From Hominenteromicrobium sp900549945 (lineage in GTDB: Bacteria; Bacillota; Clostridia; Oscillospirales; Acutalibacteraceae), in NCBI GenBank assembly GCA_902472305.1, contig CABRNK010000002.1:124001-188000 (forward strand): a stretch of DNA of 64,000 nucleotides. The letters are read 5' to 3'. Shown piece by piece: positions 51,394 to 59,694 of the stretch (position 1 is its first letter; each line of letters begins with the position of its first letter). The notes below the pieces were generated by a model, which saw nothing but the letters and a program-made list of their open reading frames with translations, did no database searches and was not told the origin of the DNA. The translations under genes and the position numbers were made by a program.

Positions 51394-52257
51394 ATGGGCG
51401 AGGAAATCGTGCGGCTGCACTACACCGAGGCGGAGCTGCGCCGCGACGGCGCAAAAGCGCTGCACCAGTTCGGCGTGCAGGCCACCTACAAGATCCACAC
51501 GCACGACTTTTACGAGCTGTTCCTCGTACCGAAGGGCAGCGCCGTGCATGCGGTCAACGGCCGGTCGCAGTTTTTAACAGAGGGCTCGTTTGTCCTGATT
51601 CGTCCGAACGACGTGCACCGCTACGAACTTTTCAACACCGACGATTTCGAGATCATCGATATCGGCATCCCCGAAACGCTCTTCCTGCGCGTCTGCGATT
51701 ACCTCGGCGTGGACCGCGCGGTATTCGACGCGCCGGCGCTTTCCCCGCACTGCATGCTTTCGGGCACGGCGCTCAGCGACGTGCGGCGCAAGCTGCTGAA
51801 AAGCCGCGGGCTCTCGGACCCGGAGGCCGGCTACCGGTTTATGCACAGCATTTTTCCGTATCTCGTCGGGCTGTTCCTCTCCGCGCCCGCGCCGGAAGCG
51901 CTGCTGCCGCAGTGGCTTTCGGGCCTTTTGGAGGAAATGGACGAGCGGGAGAACTTCGTCGCGGGCCTGCCGCGGCTGCTGGCGCTCGCCAATATGTCGC
52001 AGGAGCATTTGACGCGCTCGTTCCGGCGCTACCTCGGCGTAACGCCCACGGCGTTCATCAACGCGAAGCGGCTTGGCCTTGCGGCGGAGCTGCTGCTCAC
52101 GACGGAGACGTCGGTCATCGACGTGGGCGGCCTGTGCGGCTTCAACAGCCAGAGCCGGTTCTACCGGCTTTTCGCCGAGCGCTTCGGCTGCCCGCCCAAG
52201 GCGTTCCGAAAGACGTTTCGAAATCAGCCGGAGCCGCCCGCTCCATTCTCATCATAA
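51394..52257 (+). CDS. AraC family transcriptional regulator
   Basis: A 287-residue regulator with an N-terminal cupin sensor domain (HTHDFYELFLVPKG, LIRPNDVHRYEL) and a C-terminal double helix-turn-helix (SQEHLTRSFRRYLGVTPTAFINAKRL, GGLCGFNSQSRFYRLFAERFGCPPKAFRK; landmarks LTRSFRRYLGVTP and FNSQSRFYRLF). It is divergent from the glycyl radical enzyme, so it probably activates that operon in response to the substrate bound by the cupin. GGGGGG lies before the ATG. Confidence 0.92.
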   Translation: MGEEIVRLHYTEAELRRDGAKALHQFGVQATYKIHTHDFYELFLVPKGSAVHAVNGRSQFLTEGSFVLIRPNDVHRYELFNTDDFEIIDIGIPETLFLRVCDYLGVDRAVFDAPALSPHCMLSGTALSDVRRKLLKSRGLSDPEAGYRFMHSIFPYLVGLFLSAPAPEALLPQWLSGLLEEMDERENFVAGLPRLLALANMSQEHLTRSFRRYLGVTPTAFINAKRLGLAAELLLTTETSVIDVGGLCGFNSQSRFYRLFAERFGCPPKAFRKTFRNQPEPPAPFSS

Positions 52258-52443
52258 TGTTTTTTGCCGACGTTTTCATCCACCAAATTGACGGTTCTTT
52301 CCACTATATTGATGTAAAAATGCCCGCCTGCGGAATCGAGCGATAGGCGGGCCTTCCGCGCCGGTACGGCGGGAAAAATATGGCCGGCACGCAGGCCGTG
52401 CGGATCTGCGGCGCGGACGGACTTTCATCCGGCATTTTCAAAA
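52258..52443. other. Intergenic region with hairpin
   Basis: GCCCGCCT at 52322-52329 pairs with AGGCGGGC at 52345-52352, after the AraC stop. It is a possible transcript end but has no T-tract. Nothing else was recognised here. Confidence 0.35.
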
Positions 52444-52472
52444 TTGACGCGGCCCGGCCCGCCTGTTATAAT
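52444..52472 (+). promoter_or_regulatory. Sigma-A promoter of the TIM-barrel isomerase
   Basis: TTGACG (52444-52449), 17-bp spacer, TATAAT (52467-52472), 31 bp before the start codon. Confidence 0.85.
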
Positions 52473-52503
52473 GAAAAAAACGTATGGGAAGGATGTTGAA
52501 AAA

Positions 52504-53286
52504 ATGGAACTCGGTGTACAGATCTACGGCTGCATGCGGGAATTCCGCGCGGACCCGGAGGCGTTCTGCGCGCGGCTCAAAGCGGCCGGCTACACGCAGA
52601 TCGAGCCGTGCGTGGCGCTTTCGATGGACGCGGCGGCGCTGGAAAAAAGCGGCATGAACCCGGTCTGGCAGCCGGAGGAAACGGCGGGCTTTGCGCGGCT
52701 GCTCGAAAAGCACGGGCTCGCGCTCACTTCATGCCACGTGTTCGGCGACCCGCGCGGGGATGCGGAAAAGGCGGCGGATTTCGCCGCGCAAAACCATATC
52801 CGGCAGATCGTCGTCAACTGTCTGGGCGGCGGAACGGCGGAGGGCTATCTGCGCTTTGCAGAGGACTGCCTGTATCTCGCAGAGAAGCTCGAAGCGGCCG
52901 GTACAGCGCTCTGGATACACAACGGCTGGCCGGAGATCCGCGCGCATTTTGACGGCAAAACAGGGCTGGAGCTCGTGCTCGAGCGCTGCGCGGGTGCGGC
53001 CGGCGCGCAGATCGATGTCGGCTGGGTGCTGTACGGCGGCGAGGATCCCGCCGCGTATCTCGACCGCGTGAGGCCGTATCTGCGCTCGATCCACTACAAG
53101 GACGTGCGCCCGGCGCTGCCGCTCGAACAGATCCACGTGCCGCTCGGCGGCGGTGCGCTCGACTGGCGCAGCGTGCGGGCGTTTGCGCGGGCGAACGGCA
53201 TCCCGGAGCTGATCGATCAGGACGTGAGCGCCGGGGATTTTCTCGCCGATTTGGCGGATTCCGCCCGCCTGCTTGCGGGAGCATGA
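52504..53286 (+). CDS. Sugar phosphate isomerase/epimerase family TIM-barrel protein
   Basis: A 260-residue xylose-isomerase-like barrel (AP endonuclease family 2 fold). It opens MELGVQIYGCMREF and has YTQIEPCVALS, QIVVNCLGGG, LWIHNGWPEI, QIDVGWVLYGG and SIHYKDVRP, giving the Glu/Asp/His metal ligands typical of the family. It may isomerise or epimerise a sugar or inositol derivative; the family is too diverse for a firm reaction. It has its own promoter and terminator but lies beside the glycyl radical enzyme cluster. Confidence 0.85.
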   Translation: MELGVQIYGCMREFRADPEAFCARLKAAGYTQIEPCVALSMDAAALEKSGMNPVWQPEETAGFARLLEKHGLALTSCHVFGDPRGDAEKAADFAAQNHIRQIVVNCLGGGTAEGYLRFAEDCLYLAEKLEAAGTALWIHNGWPEIRAHFDGKTGLELVLERCAGAAGAQIDVGWVLYGGEDPAAYLDRVRPYLRSIHYKDVRPALPLEQIHVPLGGGALDWRSVRAFARANGIPELIDQDVSAGDFLADLADSARLLAGA

Positions 53287-53294
53287 CGCAAAAT

Positions 53295-53336
53295 AAAGGA
53301 GGGGCCGCGCGGTAAAAAAGCGCGGCCCCTCCTTTC
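53295..53336. terminator. Hairpin terminator between convergent genes
   Basis: AAAGGAGGGGCCGCGC pairs perfectly with GCGCGGCCCCTCCTTT around GGTAAAAAA. Only short T-runs flank it, but the stem is very strong. Confidence 0.7.
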
Positions 53337-53352
53337 GGCGTGCGGGGAAAAA

Positions 53353-53868
53353 TCAGAAATGCTCGAAGGCGACGAGCTCTGTGCGCGGAATGCGCGTTTT
53401 GTCGTGGCGCTCGGGGTCGGCCGGCGCGCGGCCGGTGTAGCCGACCGCGAGGATGTTGACCGGCTCGAGTGTTTCGGGCAGGCCGAATTCGCGCGCGAGC
53501 ACCTCCGGCTTAAAGTAGCAGACCCAAGTCGTGCCGAGGCCGAGCTCCGTCGCGGCGAGCATCATGTGGTCGGTCAGGATCGAGGCGTCGATGTCGGCGC
53601 TCGATTTCTGATCGTACGGCCGCACCCAAGCCCTGCTGCGGTCCGCGCAGGCGATCACGGCGCACGGGGCGCCGTATACATTGGCGGCCTTCGAGAGCTT
53701 TTTAAGCCCCTCGGCGCTCTGCACGACGAGCAGGCGGACGGGCTGGGCGTTCGCCGCTGTGGGCGCTACGTGCGCGGCCTCCAAAATCGTTTCGAGCTTC
53801 TCTTTTTCCACCGGCTTTCCGTTGTAATCGCGCACGGAATAGCGCTTTTTGGCGATGTCTAAAAGCAT
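53353..53868 (-). CDS. Nitroreductase family protein
   Basis: A 171-residue FMN-dependent oxidoreductase. KKRYSVRDYNGKPVE holds the FMN-binding Arg-Ser/Asp pair; HVAPTAANAQPVRLLVV and LGTTWVCYFKPEVL, ending ILAVGYTGRAP, are standard. It reduces nitro compounds, quinones or flavins with NAD(P)H; the physiological substrate is unknown. The start at 53868 follows AAAGGATGGATACCT. It is divergent from an HxlR regulator, a classic pairing for redox or electrophile response. Confidence 0.92.
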   Translation of the reverse strand: MLLDIAKKRYSVRDYNGKPVEKEKLETILEAAHVAPTAANAQPVRLLVVQSAEGLKKLSKAANVYGAPCAVIACADRSRAWVRPYDQKSSADIDASILTDHMMLAATELGLGTTWVCYFKPEVLAREFGLPETLEPVNILAVGYTGRAPADPERHDKTRIPRTELVAFEHF

Positions 53869-53931
53869 AGGTATCCATCCTTTCGCAGTGTTTTGGGCGC
53901 TGTGTTGCAGCGCCTGCGGGCCTGTGCTACA

Positions 53932-53997
53932 ATCATAGCATAAAACGACCGTTTTGCAAGAACGCACTATTTTCATATAGAGTACCGAAAAGGGTAC
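53932..53997. promoter_or_regulatory. Overlapping divergent promoters with palindromic operator
   Basis: TTGCAA at 53954-53959 is its own complement and can serve both directions: toward the nitroreductase with TATGAT (53937-53932 on the minus strand, 16-bp spacer) and toward hxlR with TATAGA (53976-53981, 16-bp spacer). The palindrome AAAACGACCGTTTT (53942-53955) lies in the minus-strand spacer, and GTACC/GGTAC (53982-53997) follows the plus -10. These are candidate HxlR sites. Confidence 0.65.
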
Positions 53998-54022
53998 CGC
54001 CTATGCAAAGGAGAGAGGAAAA

Positions 54023-54373
54023 ATGATGGAATTCAGCTGCCCGGTGGAGGCGACCGTACACCTGATCGGCGGGAAATACAAGTCGGTGATTCTTTGGCAT
54101 CTCAAGGATCAGACGCTGCGGTACAGCGCGCTGCACCGGCTCGTGCCGCGGGCGACGCCGAAGATGCTGACGGAGCAGCTCCGCGCGCTCGAGGCCGACG
54201 GCCTGATCGCCCGCACCATTTACCCGACCGTGCCGCCGAAAACGGAGTACAGCCTCACAGAGTTTGGGCGCACGATTATTCCCGTGCTCGACGCGATGTG
54301 CGCGTGGGGCGGCGCGTATCTCGGCGGCGCGCAGCCGTGCTGCGGAAAAGCAGGGCCCGAGGCCGCGCGGTAA
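54023..54373 (+). CDS. HxlR family transcriptional regulator
   Basis: A 116-residue winged-helix protein. CPVEATVHLIGGKYKSVILWHL is the usual HxlR beginning with the sensing cysteine (Cys6), then RYSALHRLVPRATPKMLTEQLRALEADGLI and YSLTEFGRTIIPVLDAM. The cysteine position fits redox- or aldehyde-sensing members. It is divergent from a nitroreductase it probably controls. AGGAGAGAGG precedes the ATG. Confidence 0.93.
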   Translation: MMEFSCPVEATVHLIGGKYKSVILWHLKDQTLRYSALHRLVPRATPKMLTEQLRALEADGLIARTIYPTVPPKTEYSLTEFGRTIIPVLDAMCAWGGAYLGGAQPCCGKAGPEAAR

Positions 54374-54423
54374 AAGGCCGACCGGTGTGCAGCGCGTCTG
54401 AAAGGGTAGGGGAAAAGGCGGAG

Positions 54424-54458
54424 AAAAAAGCACCGCAGCCGGCTGCGGCGTGCGGTGC
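54424..54458 (-). terminator. Minus-strand intrinsic terminator
   Basis: On the minus strand GCACCGCA pairs with TGCGGTGC, with further pairing inside, followed by TTTTTT. It ends the P-loop protein gene. Confidence 0.75.
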
Positions 54459-54473
54459 AGAGTGGTGCGGTGT

Positions 54474-55142
54474 TCAATCTGTCAGGCCAAAGTGCCCGGC
54501 GAGCGCGGTGCAGGCCGCCTCGCGGGTGTCGGCGCCGTCGTTTTCCCGCACGAGGGTGAAAAATCCGCTTTCCGCGTACGCGGCGTAATGCGCCGGGCTG
54601 TTGACCCGTGCGAGGCCGGCCCGGTAGTTCGCCATGACCGCATCGGGGTCCGCACACGAGCGGATGACGCTGAGCAAAAACTGCTTTTCCGGGTCATCGC
54701 GGTCGAAAAATCGGTCCACACTCATGCTCTGCGGCGAGAGCATGACGGCGACGCGGCGGTAGTCGGAGATTTCCTTTAAAAGCGCGAGCGGGATGTTGGT
54801 ATCGACGATGATTTTGCGGTCTCTGGGAAGCGACAGCAGCGCGGCGACCTCGAAGCCTGCGGCCTCCGCGGAAACGCCGTAGATCCAGCGCTCGTACTCC
54901 TCCGGCGGCCGGGTCACAAAATCGGCCCAGCTTTCAAGCTGCTTCATGTAGCACAGGTCGGGCTGGACCGCCGGGTCGGCAATCCGGTCCGCCACCTCGG
55001 CGTGGTAGTTTTCGCCGCAGAGGATCATGCCGTACTTTTCGGCGAGCATCTTCGCGGCCGTGGATTTCCCGGCGTAGGCCGTGCCTGTGATGAAGTACAC
55101 GTTTTGCAGGTAGTATTTCAAGATGTTGTTTTCAATCTGCAT
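54474..55142 (-). CDS. P-loop nucleotide-binding protein (kinase-like)
   Basis: A 222-residue protein with a P-loop FITGTAYAGKSTAAKMLAE and a possible Walker B-like IIVDTNIPL. The later part (VAVMLSPQSMSVDRFFDRDDPEKQFLL) looks like the lid and substrate part of small-molecule or nucleotide kinases. No specific family is recognised, and the substrate is unknown. GGAGGAGG seven bases ahead of the ATG at 55142 fixes the start. It is a single-gene unit with its own terminator. Confidence 0.75.
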   Translation of the reverse strand: MQIENNILKYYLQNVYFITGTAYAGKSTAAKMLAEKYGMILCGENYHAEVADRIADPAVQPDLCYMKQLESWADFVTRPPEEYERWIYGVSAEAAGFEVAALLSLPRDRKIIVDTNIPLALLKEISDYRRVAVMLSPQSMSVDRFFDRDDPEKQFLLSVIRSCADPDAVMANYRAGLARVNSPAHYAAYAESGFFTLVRENDGADTREAACTALAGHFGLTD

Positions 55143-55545
55143 CGCTTGCCTCCTCCTAAGTGCGGCGGCCCCATGCGGGCATGGGGTCTGCGTCCATCGC
55201 GCGGCAAAGCACCTTCGCCGCCTGATTTTGAAATCTTTCAATTTGTTTTTCTAACTAAAGGAAAGTACCCACAGCAGGGCCGAAAGCATGCCGGTGCTGC
55301 TGTGCAGCGGGGCCGTATTTTACTGGAATTCCGGCGGAATGCGGTCCCCGAAATATTCCGTCGATCCAGCCGTCTGCTTATGGGACGCCGCGCTGCCGGC
55401 TTCTGTATAATAATTTTTCTTCCAAAGTAAAAACCTCCTTAAAGTTATATTTCATTATTTACACACTTAATTATAACTAGAAGGATTGCTTTTATCGCTT
55501 ACGTTTCGTGAGGCTATACTCATTTTCGACTATTCTCTATGCCTT
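55143..55545. other. Intergenic region, no gene recognised
   Basis: About 400 bases without a supported gene. On the minus strand AAGGAGG (near 55438) is followed by a TTG opening only 15 codons; a neighbouring frame without a start codon reads EAGSAASHKQTAGSTEYF and stops near 55322, perhaps the trace of a small lost gene. From about 55430 onward the DNA becomes AT-rich, marking one edge of the island. Confidence 0.4.
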
Positions 55546-56024
55546 TCATAAAAAATGCATTGCATAGTAATTTCCGATCTCTGCAAAGGCCAGCATCATT
55601 TCATTGCTGCCAACCAAGACCACCATAACCTCCCCACTGCGAAAGCCGCGTTTGACAAGGACATGGTGCAAAAATCCTTTCCCGTTGATCTCATCATAGG
55701 GCTGCATCCGAAAACTTGGCATCAGGGAACGGATGGTGGAGATTATTCGGTCCGTTGTAAGGTATTCCAACTGGTATTTCGCAATTGGAACAACCTGATG
55801 CGTACTGGACTGGTATACGCCGGAGGCAATCCTGCCGTTTCTGTCCCGGGTAAGGCAGCCTGCACTTTGTTACGGTAATAATAAGGGTGTTTCATGCCGA
55901 TAATCGGTTCCACATGGCAAAAACGTCCCAGCAGGGAGACTACCTCCGCATTTCCGGTAGACCTTACATGGAGATAGGTTTTCCTGTTTTCTTCAGCTCC
56001 TATCTGAACGGAATCTTTTCTCAT
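55546..56024 (-). pseudogene. Decayed RlmD-like (RumA) methyltransferase fragment
   Basis: ATG 56024 behind GGGGAGGGG opens a frame collinear with the N-terminal half of the intact gene at 58070-59224: LLGRFCHVEPIIGMKHPYYYRNKVQAA matches LLGQFAHVEPIIGMESPYHYRNKVQAA. A one-base shift near 55857 moves the match to another frame (RNGRIASGVYQSSTH, then MQPYDEINGKGFLHHVLVKRGF). It stops at 55546 before the SAM-binding domain. The CGGC iron-sulfur cysteines are lost. It is AT-richer than the intact gene, so it is a diverged foreign copy and not a recent duplicate. Confidence 0.8.
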
Positions 56025-56040
56025 ATTCCCCTCCCCTTTC

Positions 56041-56514
56041 TCAGCTATTCCCTGCAGAGCACTTCGCGGCGTCAATCGCCAACACAATCATGAGGGACAA
56101 CAGACTGTCTTCCGGCCTTTCCAATTCAATTACATAGGTATCTGTCCAGTGAAAAAGCTCTTTCGAAGCCTGCATGACGATCCGTCCTGCGCTGTCCGTC
56201 ACCGTATAATCCCATTGCAGGAAATTCCCTTCCACCTTCCAGTCTTTACAATCCAAGGTGAAAACCGGTTTTAAAAAGTAAATTCCTTTTTTATCTGTCC
56301 AATATATTCTTTTCCAATATAGAGGGCAAACCTCGGTAAAAAAGTCAGCACTTCCTCCTTAACAGTCCCTATATGATTCCTTGCGGAGTTGAAAATTTCC
56401 AGGCAATGGCCTCAGAAAAGTTTCCCCTTTACGGTAAATACGGTTCCCCTGTTCATCATAAATATCATAGCTGTCGAACAGGGAAAACAGCCTCTGTTTA
56501 AACAGCAGTTTCAT
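56041..56514 (-). pseudogene. LURP-one-related (LOR) family protein, disrupted
   Basis: ATG 56514 overlaps the stop of the glycosyltransferase gene (ATGA) and opens MKLLFKQRLFSLFDSYDIYDEQGNRIYR, a LURP-one-related start (landmarks MKLLFKQRLF and YDIYDEQGN). The match then continues in another frame with VKGKLF, an in-frame TGA, GHCLEIFNSARNHIG, VFTLDCKDWKVEGNFLQWDY and WTDTYVIELERPEDSLL to the stop at 56041. One frameshift and one nonsense codon thus break the gene. LOR proteins have a tubby-like barrel and unknown function in bacteria. Confidence 0.7.
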
Positions 56515-58052
56515 TTGCTTCTCCTTTTTACAAAAAAATGTTCCACGAATAGAGATGATAGGATAAATAATACAGGCATAACAACATATCGATATCTCGT
56601 CTGAATTTCGATCAATAAGTACACGCCATAGGCTGCTCCCCATATGAAAAATATCAAAAGGAAACCACTTGGTATCTTTCGCTTTACGATGGAAAGGACA
56701 GCACTTCCCAACACGGAAATCATAATAACAAGATACATGGCCTTATCCAAAGCAAAAATAGCATCCAGCAAAGAACGGATTGTCATTTTCGGATAATCCT
56801 GATTGAGTACCCGATCAAGATCCATATGGCTGCAACTCCAGGAGTATGTGTCATCAGATGCCCACATTCTTCTTGTCTTCTCTTCTATAAAAGACCAAAC
56901 ACCTTTCCCATACTCTTGGAAATTCTCTGTAATATCTTCCTTCATCATCTCCTGTCTTTTGGATTTATCGGATACTTTTAAAATATCTGCATTCATTTCC
57001 GTATAAGAACCAGAAGTCAGCGGATTCAATCCTACCACAAATTTCCACTCAGGAAGATTGTTGGAAATCCCGTTTGGGGCAAGGCCCGACCACATATAGG
57101 TTGCGCCAGCCATGACCGAAAAAATAAAATAACAGATGATTACAGTGAGGCAGGAAAGTACTTTCGAGCTCGCAAAAATACGATGCCGGAATCCTTTTCC
57201 CCTTGTTTTAATAAACGTTTTAAAACCGGTAATTTTTTCTTTTATCCTATCAAATATATTCCTTTGAAAGAAAAAGCGACCTGCCAGCAATAGTAAATAC
57301 AAGGCGATGGATACGAGGATAAGAGGTGCCTCCGGCCGCATTAAATTCCCGATGCAAAGACATAGGGCTGCAAAAATCGACCAGTTCATTTTTTGAAAGC
57401 GGATTTGAAAATATAGACCTAAAAAAATAAAAAAAGCCGAAATATGCTGATTTGTCAATACGGAAGAAAGGAAAATAGGAGCTGGATAAACTGCATACAT
57501 CAATGCGGGAACCATCGCAGCGCGTGTTGAGACAAATTCCCGGCAGATCAGATATATGAGAACATTTATCCCCATCATAAACAAAACATTCAATAGCTTG
57601 ATAGCAAATGTTGTGTGAAATATTTTCAAAATAATCGCTTCATATGTGACAAAGGGGATTTGATAGGCCCAGTTAGTAAAATAAAGATTCGTTGAAACCA
57701 GATCATAATACCCCCCCCCTGTATATAGTTTTTTGGCGGCATCCAACAAAAGATAAAAATCGAATTCTGCCGGAGTTTGTACAGAAATTATAAAAAACAG
57801 ACGGATTATAAAACTGATGGAAGCTATTAAAACAATACCTGTTTTTTCAGATATTTTTTTCTTTGCCAGAAAGAACATTCCAAAAAACAGGAGCATGGAA
57901 ACTGTCACAATAAATACTACTTGATATACTGGTTTATCCTGTACAGTTTTATCTAAATTTTGCCATATCGTAAATAAAGTGAAAAGTGCTACGACCCCAC
58001 AAGCTGTTTTTTGAAAAAAAGTGATAAAACTGAAATTTCTATTTTTTTCCAT
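56511..58052 (-). CDS. GT-C family glycosyltransferase (family 39 / ArnT-like) with a G9 tract
   Basis: A 513-residue membrane protein with about ten helices. After the second helix the loop TPAEFDFYLLLDAAKKLYTGGGYYD carries the aspartate expected of a GT-C enzyme; VLTNQHISAFFIFLGLYFQ and NLMRPEAPLILVSIAL are typical of PMT_2-type proteins. It would transfer sugar from a polyprenyl-phosphate donor outside the membrane. Codons for the Gly-Gly-Gly at about residues 113-115 are a run of nine G on the minus strand (57711-57719), a classic slippage site. GC content is far below that of neighbours. AAAGGAG precedes the ATG. Confidence 0.8.
   Translation of the reverse strand: MEKNRNFSFITFFQKTACGVVALFTLFTIWQNLDKTVQDKPVYQVVFIVTVSMLLFFGMFFLAKKKISEKTGIVLIASISFIIRLFFIISVQTPAEFDFYLLLDAAKKLYTGGGYYDLVSTNLYFTNWAYQIPFVTYEAIILKIFHTTFAIKLLNVLFMMGINVLIYLICREFVSTRAAMVPALMYAVYPAPIFLSSVLTNQHISAFFIFLGLYFQIRFQKMNWSIFAALCLCIGNLMRPEAPLILVSIALYLLLLAGRFFFQRNIFDRIKEKITGFKTFIKTRGKGFRHRIFASSKVLSCLTVIICYFIFSVMAGATYMWSGLAPNGISNNLPEWKFVVGLNPLTSGSYTEMNADILKVSDKSKRQEMMKEDITENFQEYGKGVWSFIEEKTRRMWASDDTYSWSCSHMDLDRVLNQDYPKMTIRSLLDAIFALDKAMYLVIMISVLGSAVLSIVKRKIPSGFLLIFFIWGAAYGVYLLIEIQTRYRYVVMPVLFILSSLFVEHFFVKRRSK
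57711..57719 (-). repeat. G9 mononucleotide tract inside the glycosyltransferase gene
   Basis: Nine consecutive C on the plus strand (G on the coding strand) encode three glycines early in the protein. The present length keeps the frame open; gain or loss of one base would end translation soon after. Confidence 0.9.
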
Positions 58053-58069
58053 TCATATTCTCCTTTGAT

Positions 58070-59224
58070 TCAACATTCCATAAGTGTGATACACTCAACA
58101 TGATTCGTATGCGGGAACATGTCGACGGGCTGGATCTTCTCGACGCGGTAGCCGCGCTTTGTGAGAAAATGCAGGTCGCGCGCGAGCGTTTCGGGGTTGC
58201 AGGAGACGTAGACGATGCGCTTCGGCGCGAGCGTGACGGCCGAGGAGAGAAACGCCCGATCGCTGCCCGCGCGCGGCGGGTCCATCAGGAGCACGTCGCA
58301 GTGCTCGCCGTTCTGCGCCATATCCACCATAAATTCGCCCGCGTCGGCGCAGATGAAGCGGATGTTTTTCATGTTGTTCAGCTTGGCGTTCGCGATGGCG
58401 TCGCGCACGGCGTCCCGGTTTACCTCGACGCCGAGCACCTGCCCGGCGGTTTTGGCGGCGATCATGCCAATCGTGCCGATGCCGCAGTACGCGTCGATGA
58501 CCGTCTCGCGGCCGGTGAGGCCTGCAAATTCCATTGCCTTGCCGTAGAGAACCTCGGTCTGCACCGGGTTGATCTGGTAGAAGGACTTCGCCGAAATGCG
58601 GAATTTCAGCCCGCAGAGCACGTCCGTGATGAAGCCGGGGCCGAAAAGCGTCTTTTCGTTCGGGCCGAGCAGCATCGAGGTGAAGCGGTCGTTCACGTTC
58701 TGCACGACGGTCGTGATCTCCGGGTGCAGCTTCAAAAGCGCGCGCAGGAAGTTGCTGCGCGCGGGGAAAACCGGCGTGCCGGTCACGAGCACGACCATGA
58801 TCTCGTTGGTCGCAAAGCCGCGCTTGACGAGCACGTGCCGCAGAAAGCCGCGTCCGGTCACCTCGTTGTAGGCCGTCATTTTGAAGTCTGCGAGCAGCTT
58901 GCGGGTGTCTGTGATGATCTTATCCGCGGCCTTGTCCTCGGTCATGCAGCTGTCCACGGCGACGATGTTGTGCGTGCTGCTCTGGTAGATGCCGGAGATG
59001 ATGCGGCCCGCGCGCGTCGTGCCGAACGCGGCCTGCACCTTGTTGCGGTAGTGGTACGGGCTTTCCATGCCGATGATCGGCTCCACATGCGCGAACTGCC
59101 CGAGCAGCTTTATGCAGAGGCGGTTTTTCCATTCGAGCTGTTCCGGATAGGTCAGGTTCTGAAGCTGGCAGCCGCCGCACTTTTTGCTGTGCGGGCAGCG
59201 TTTGTTTTCGTTCTGCGCGGTCAT
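58070..59224 (-). CDS. 23S rRNA (uracil-5-)-methyltransferase, RlmD/RumA-like
   Basis: A 384-residue methyltransferase. The iron-sulfur motif CPHSKKCGGC is at residues 10-19 (Cys10, Cys16, Cys19), with a further Cys in DSCMTEDKA. SAM-binding IDAYCGIGTIGMIAA and DPPRAGSD follow, and the catalytic cysteine is in IVYVSCNPETLARDL. There is no N-terminal TRAM domain, so it is the short form found in Clostridia. It makes 5-methyluridine in 23S rRNA (m5U1939 or m5U747). Its GC content is that of the chromosome, in contrast to the partial copy at 55546-56024. Confidence 0.9.
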   Translation of the reverse strand: MTAQNENKRCPHSKKCGGCQLQNLTYPEQLEWKNRLCIKLLGQFAHVEPIIGMESPYHYRNKVQAAFGTTRAGRIISGIYQSSTHNIVAVDSCMTEDKAADKIITDTRKLLADFKMTAYNEVTGRGFLRHVLVKRGFATNEIMVVLVTGTPVFPARSNFLRALLKLHPEITTVVQNVNDRFTSMLLGPNEKTLFGPGFITDVLCGLKFRISAKSFYQINPVQTEVLYGKAMEFAGLTGRETVIDAYCGIGTIGMIAAKTAGQVLGVEVNRDAVRDAIANAKLNNMKNIRFICADAGEFMVDMAQNGEHCDVLLMDPPRAGSDRAFLSSAVTLAPKRIVYVSCNPETLARDLHFLTKRGYRVEKIQPVDMFPHTNHVECITLMEC

Positions 59225-59472
59225 GGCGGGCGCCTCCCGTTTTCTGTGTAGTTTATGCCCTTATTCTACCATTCGGGCGGCGATAAAGCAAGACGGCTGC
59301 CGCGGCAGAGAGGGCGCGGCGCTCGGGAAATCCCTGCGGCGCAGGGCGATAGCCGTATTTCTCCTGCGCACCGCCGAAAAGCGCCCGCGGGGGGAGAGCA
59401 CCGGCGGATTTTGAAAAAGTGCCGTCCGGCGCGCCTTTTGCCCTTTTGCGCGCTGTTTCGCGAAATTTCTGC

Positions 59473-59501
59473 TTGACAGAACGGCCGGGCGGTATTATGA
59501 T
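59473..59501 (+). promoter_or_regulatory. Sigma-A promoter of the thiT transcript
   Basis: TTGACA (59473-59478), 17-bp spacer, TATGAT (59496-59501), immediately ahead of the TPP riboswitch. Confidence 0.85.
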
Positions 59502-59509
59502 AAAAGCAC

Positions 59510-59601
59510 AAAAGGGAGCTGACGATCGAGTCGGCTGAGATTGGCGTAGCCGCCTGAACCTGTAACCTGATTCGGATAATGCCGACGTAGGGAAATACGA
59601 C
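59510..59601 (+). ncRNA. TPP riboswitch (THI element)
   Basis: The conserved blocks of the THI box are present: GGCTGAGATT, GAACCTGTAACCTGATTCGG and TAATGCCGACGTAGGGAAA. Thiamine pyrophosphate binding should favour the terminator that follows at 59615-59643 and shut off the thiamine transporter gene. Confidence 0.95.
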
Positions 59602-59614
59602 CGTGGTATTTTTG

Positions 59615-59644
59615 CGCGCACCGAATCTGGGTGCGCGTTTTTTG
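59615..59644 (+). terminator. Riboswitch-controlled terminator
   Basis: CGCGCACC pairs with GGTGCGCG around a 7-base loop and is followed by TTTTTT, between the TPP aptamer and thiT. Confidence 0.85.
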
Positions 59645-59694
59645 CCGGCGCAAAAATCCCCTTTTCGGAAAACTATATTCTGGGGGAATATGAA

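Noticed and set aside
55002..55430. Plus-strand 142-codon frame over the P-loop gene start and the following gap
   Set aside because: Its first half is antisense to a well-supported gene and the rest has no coding signature.
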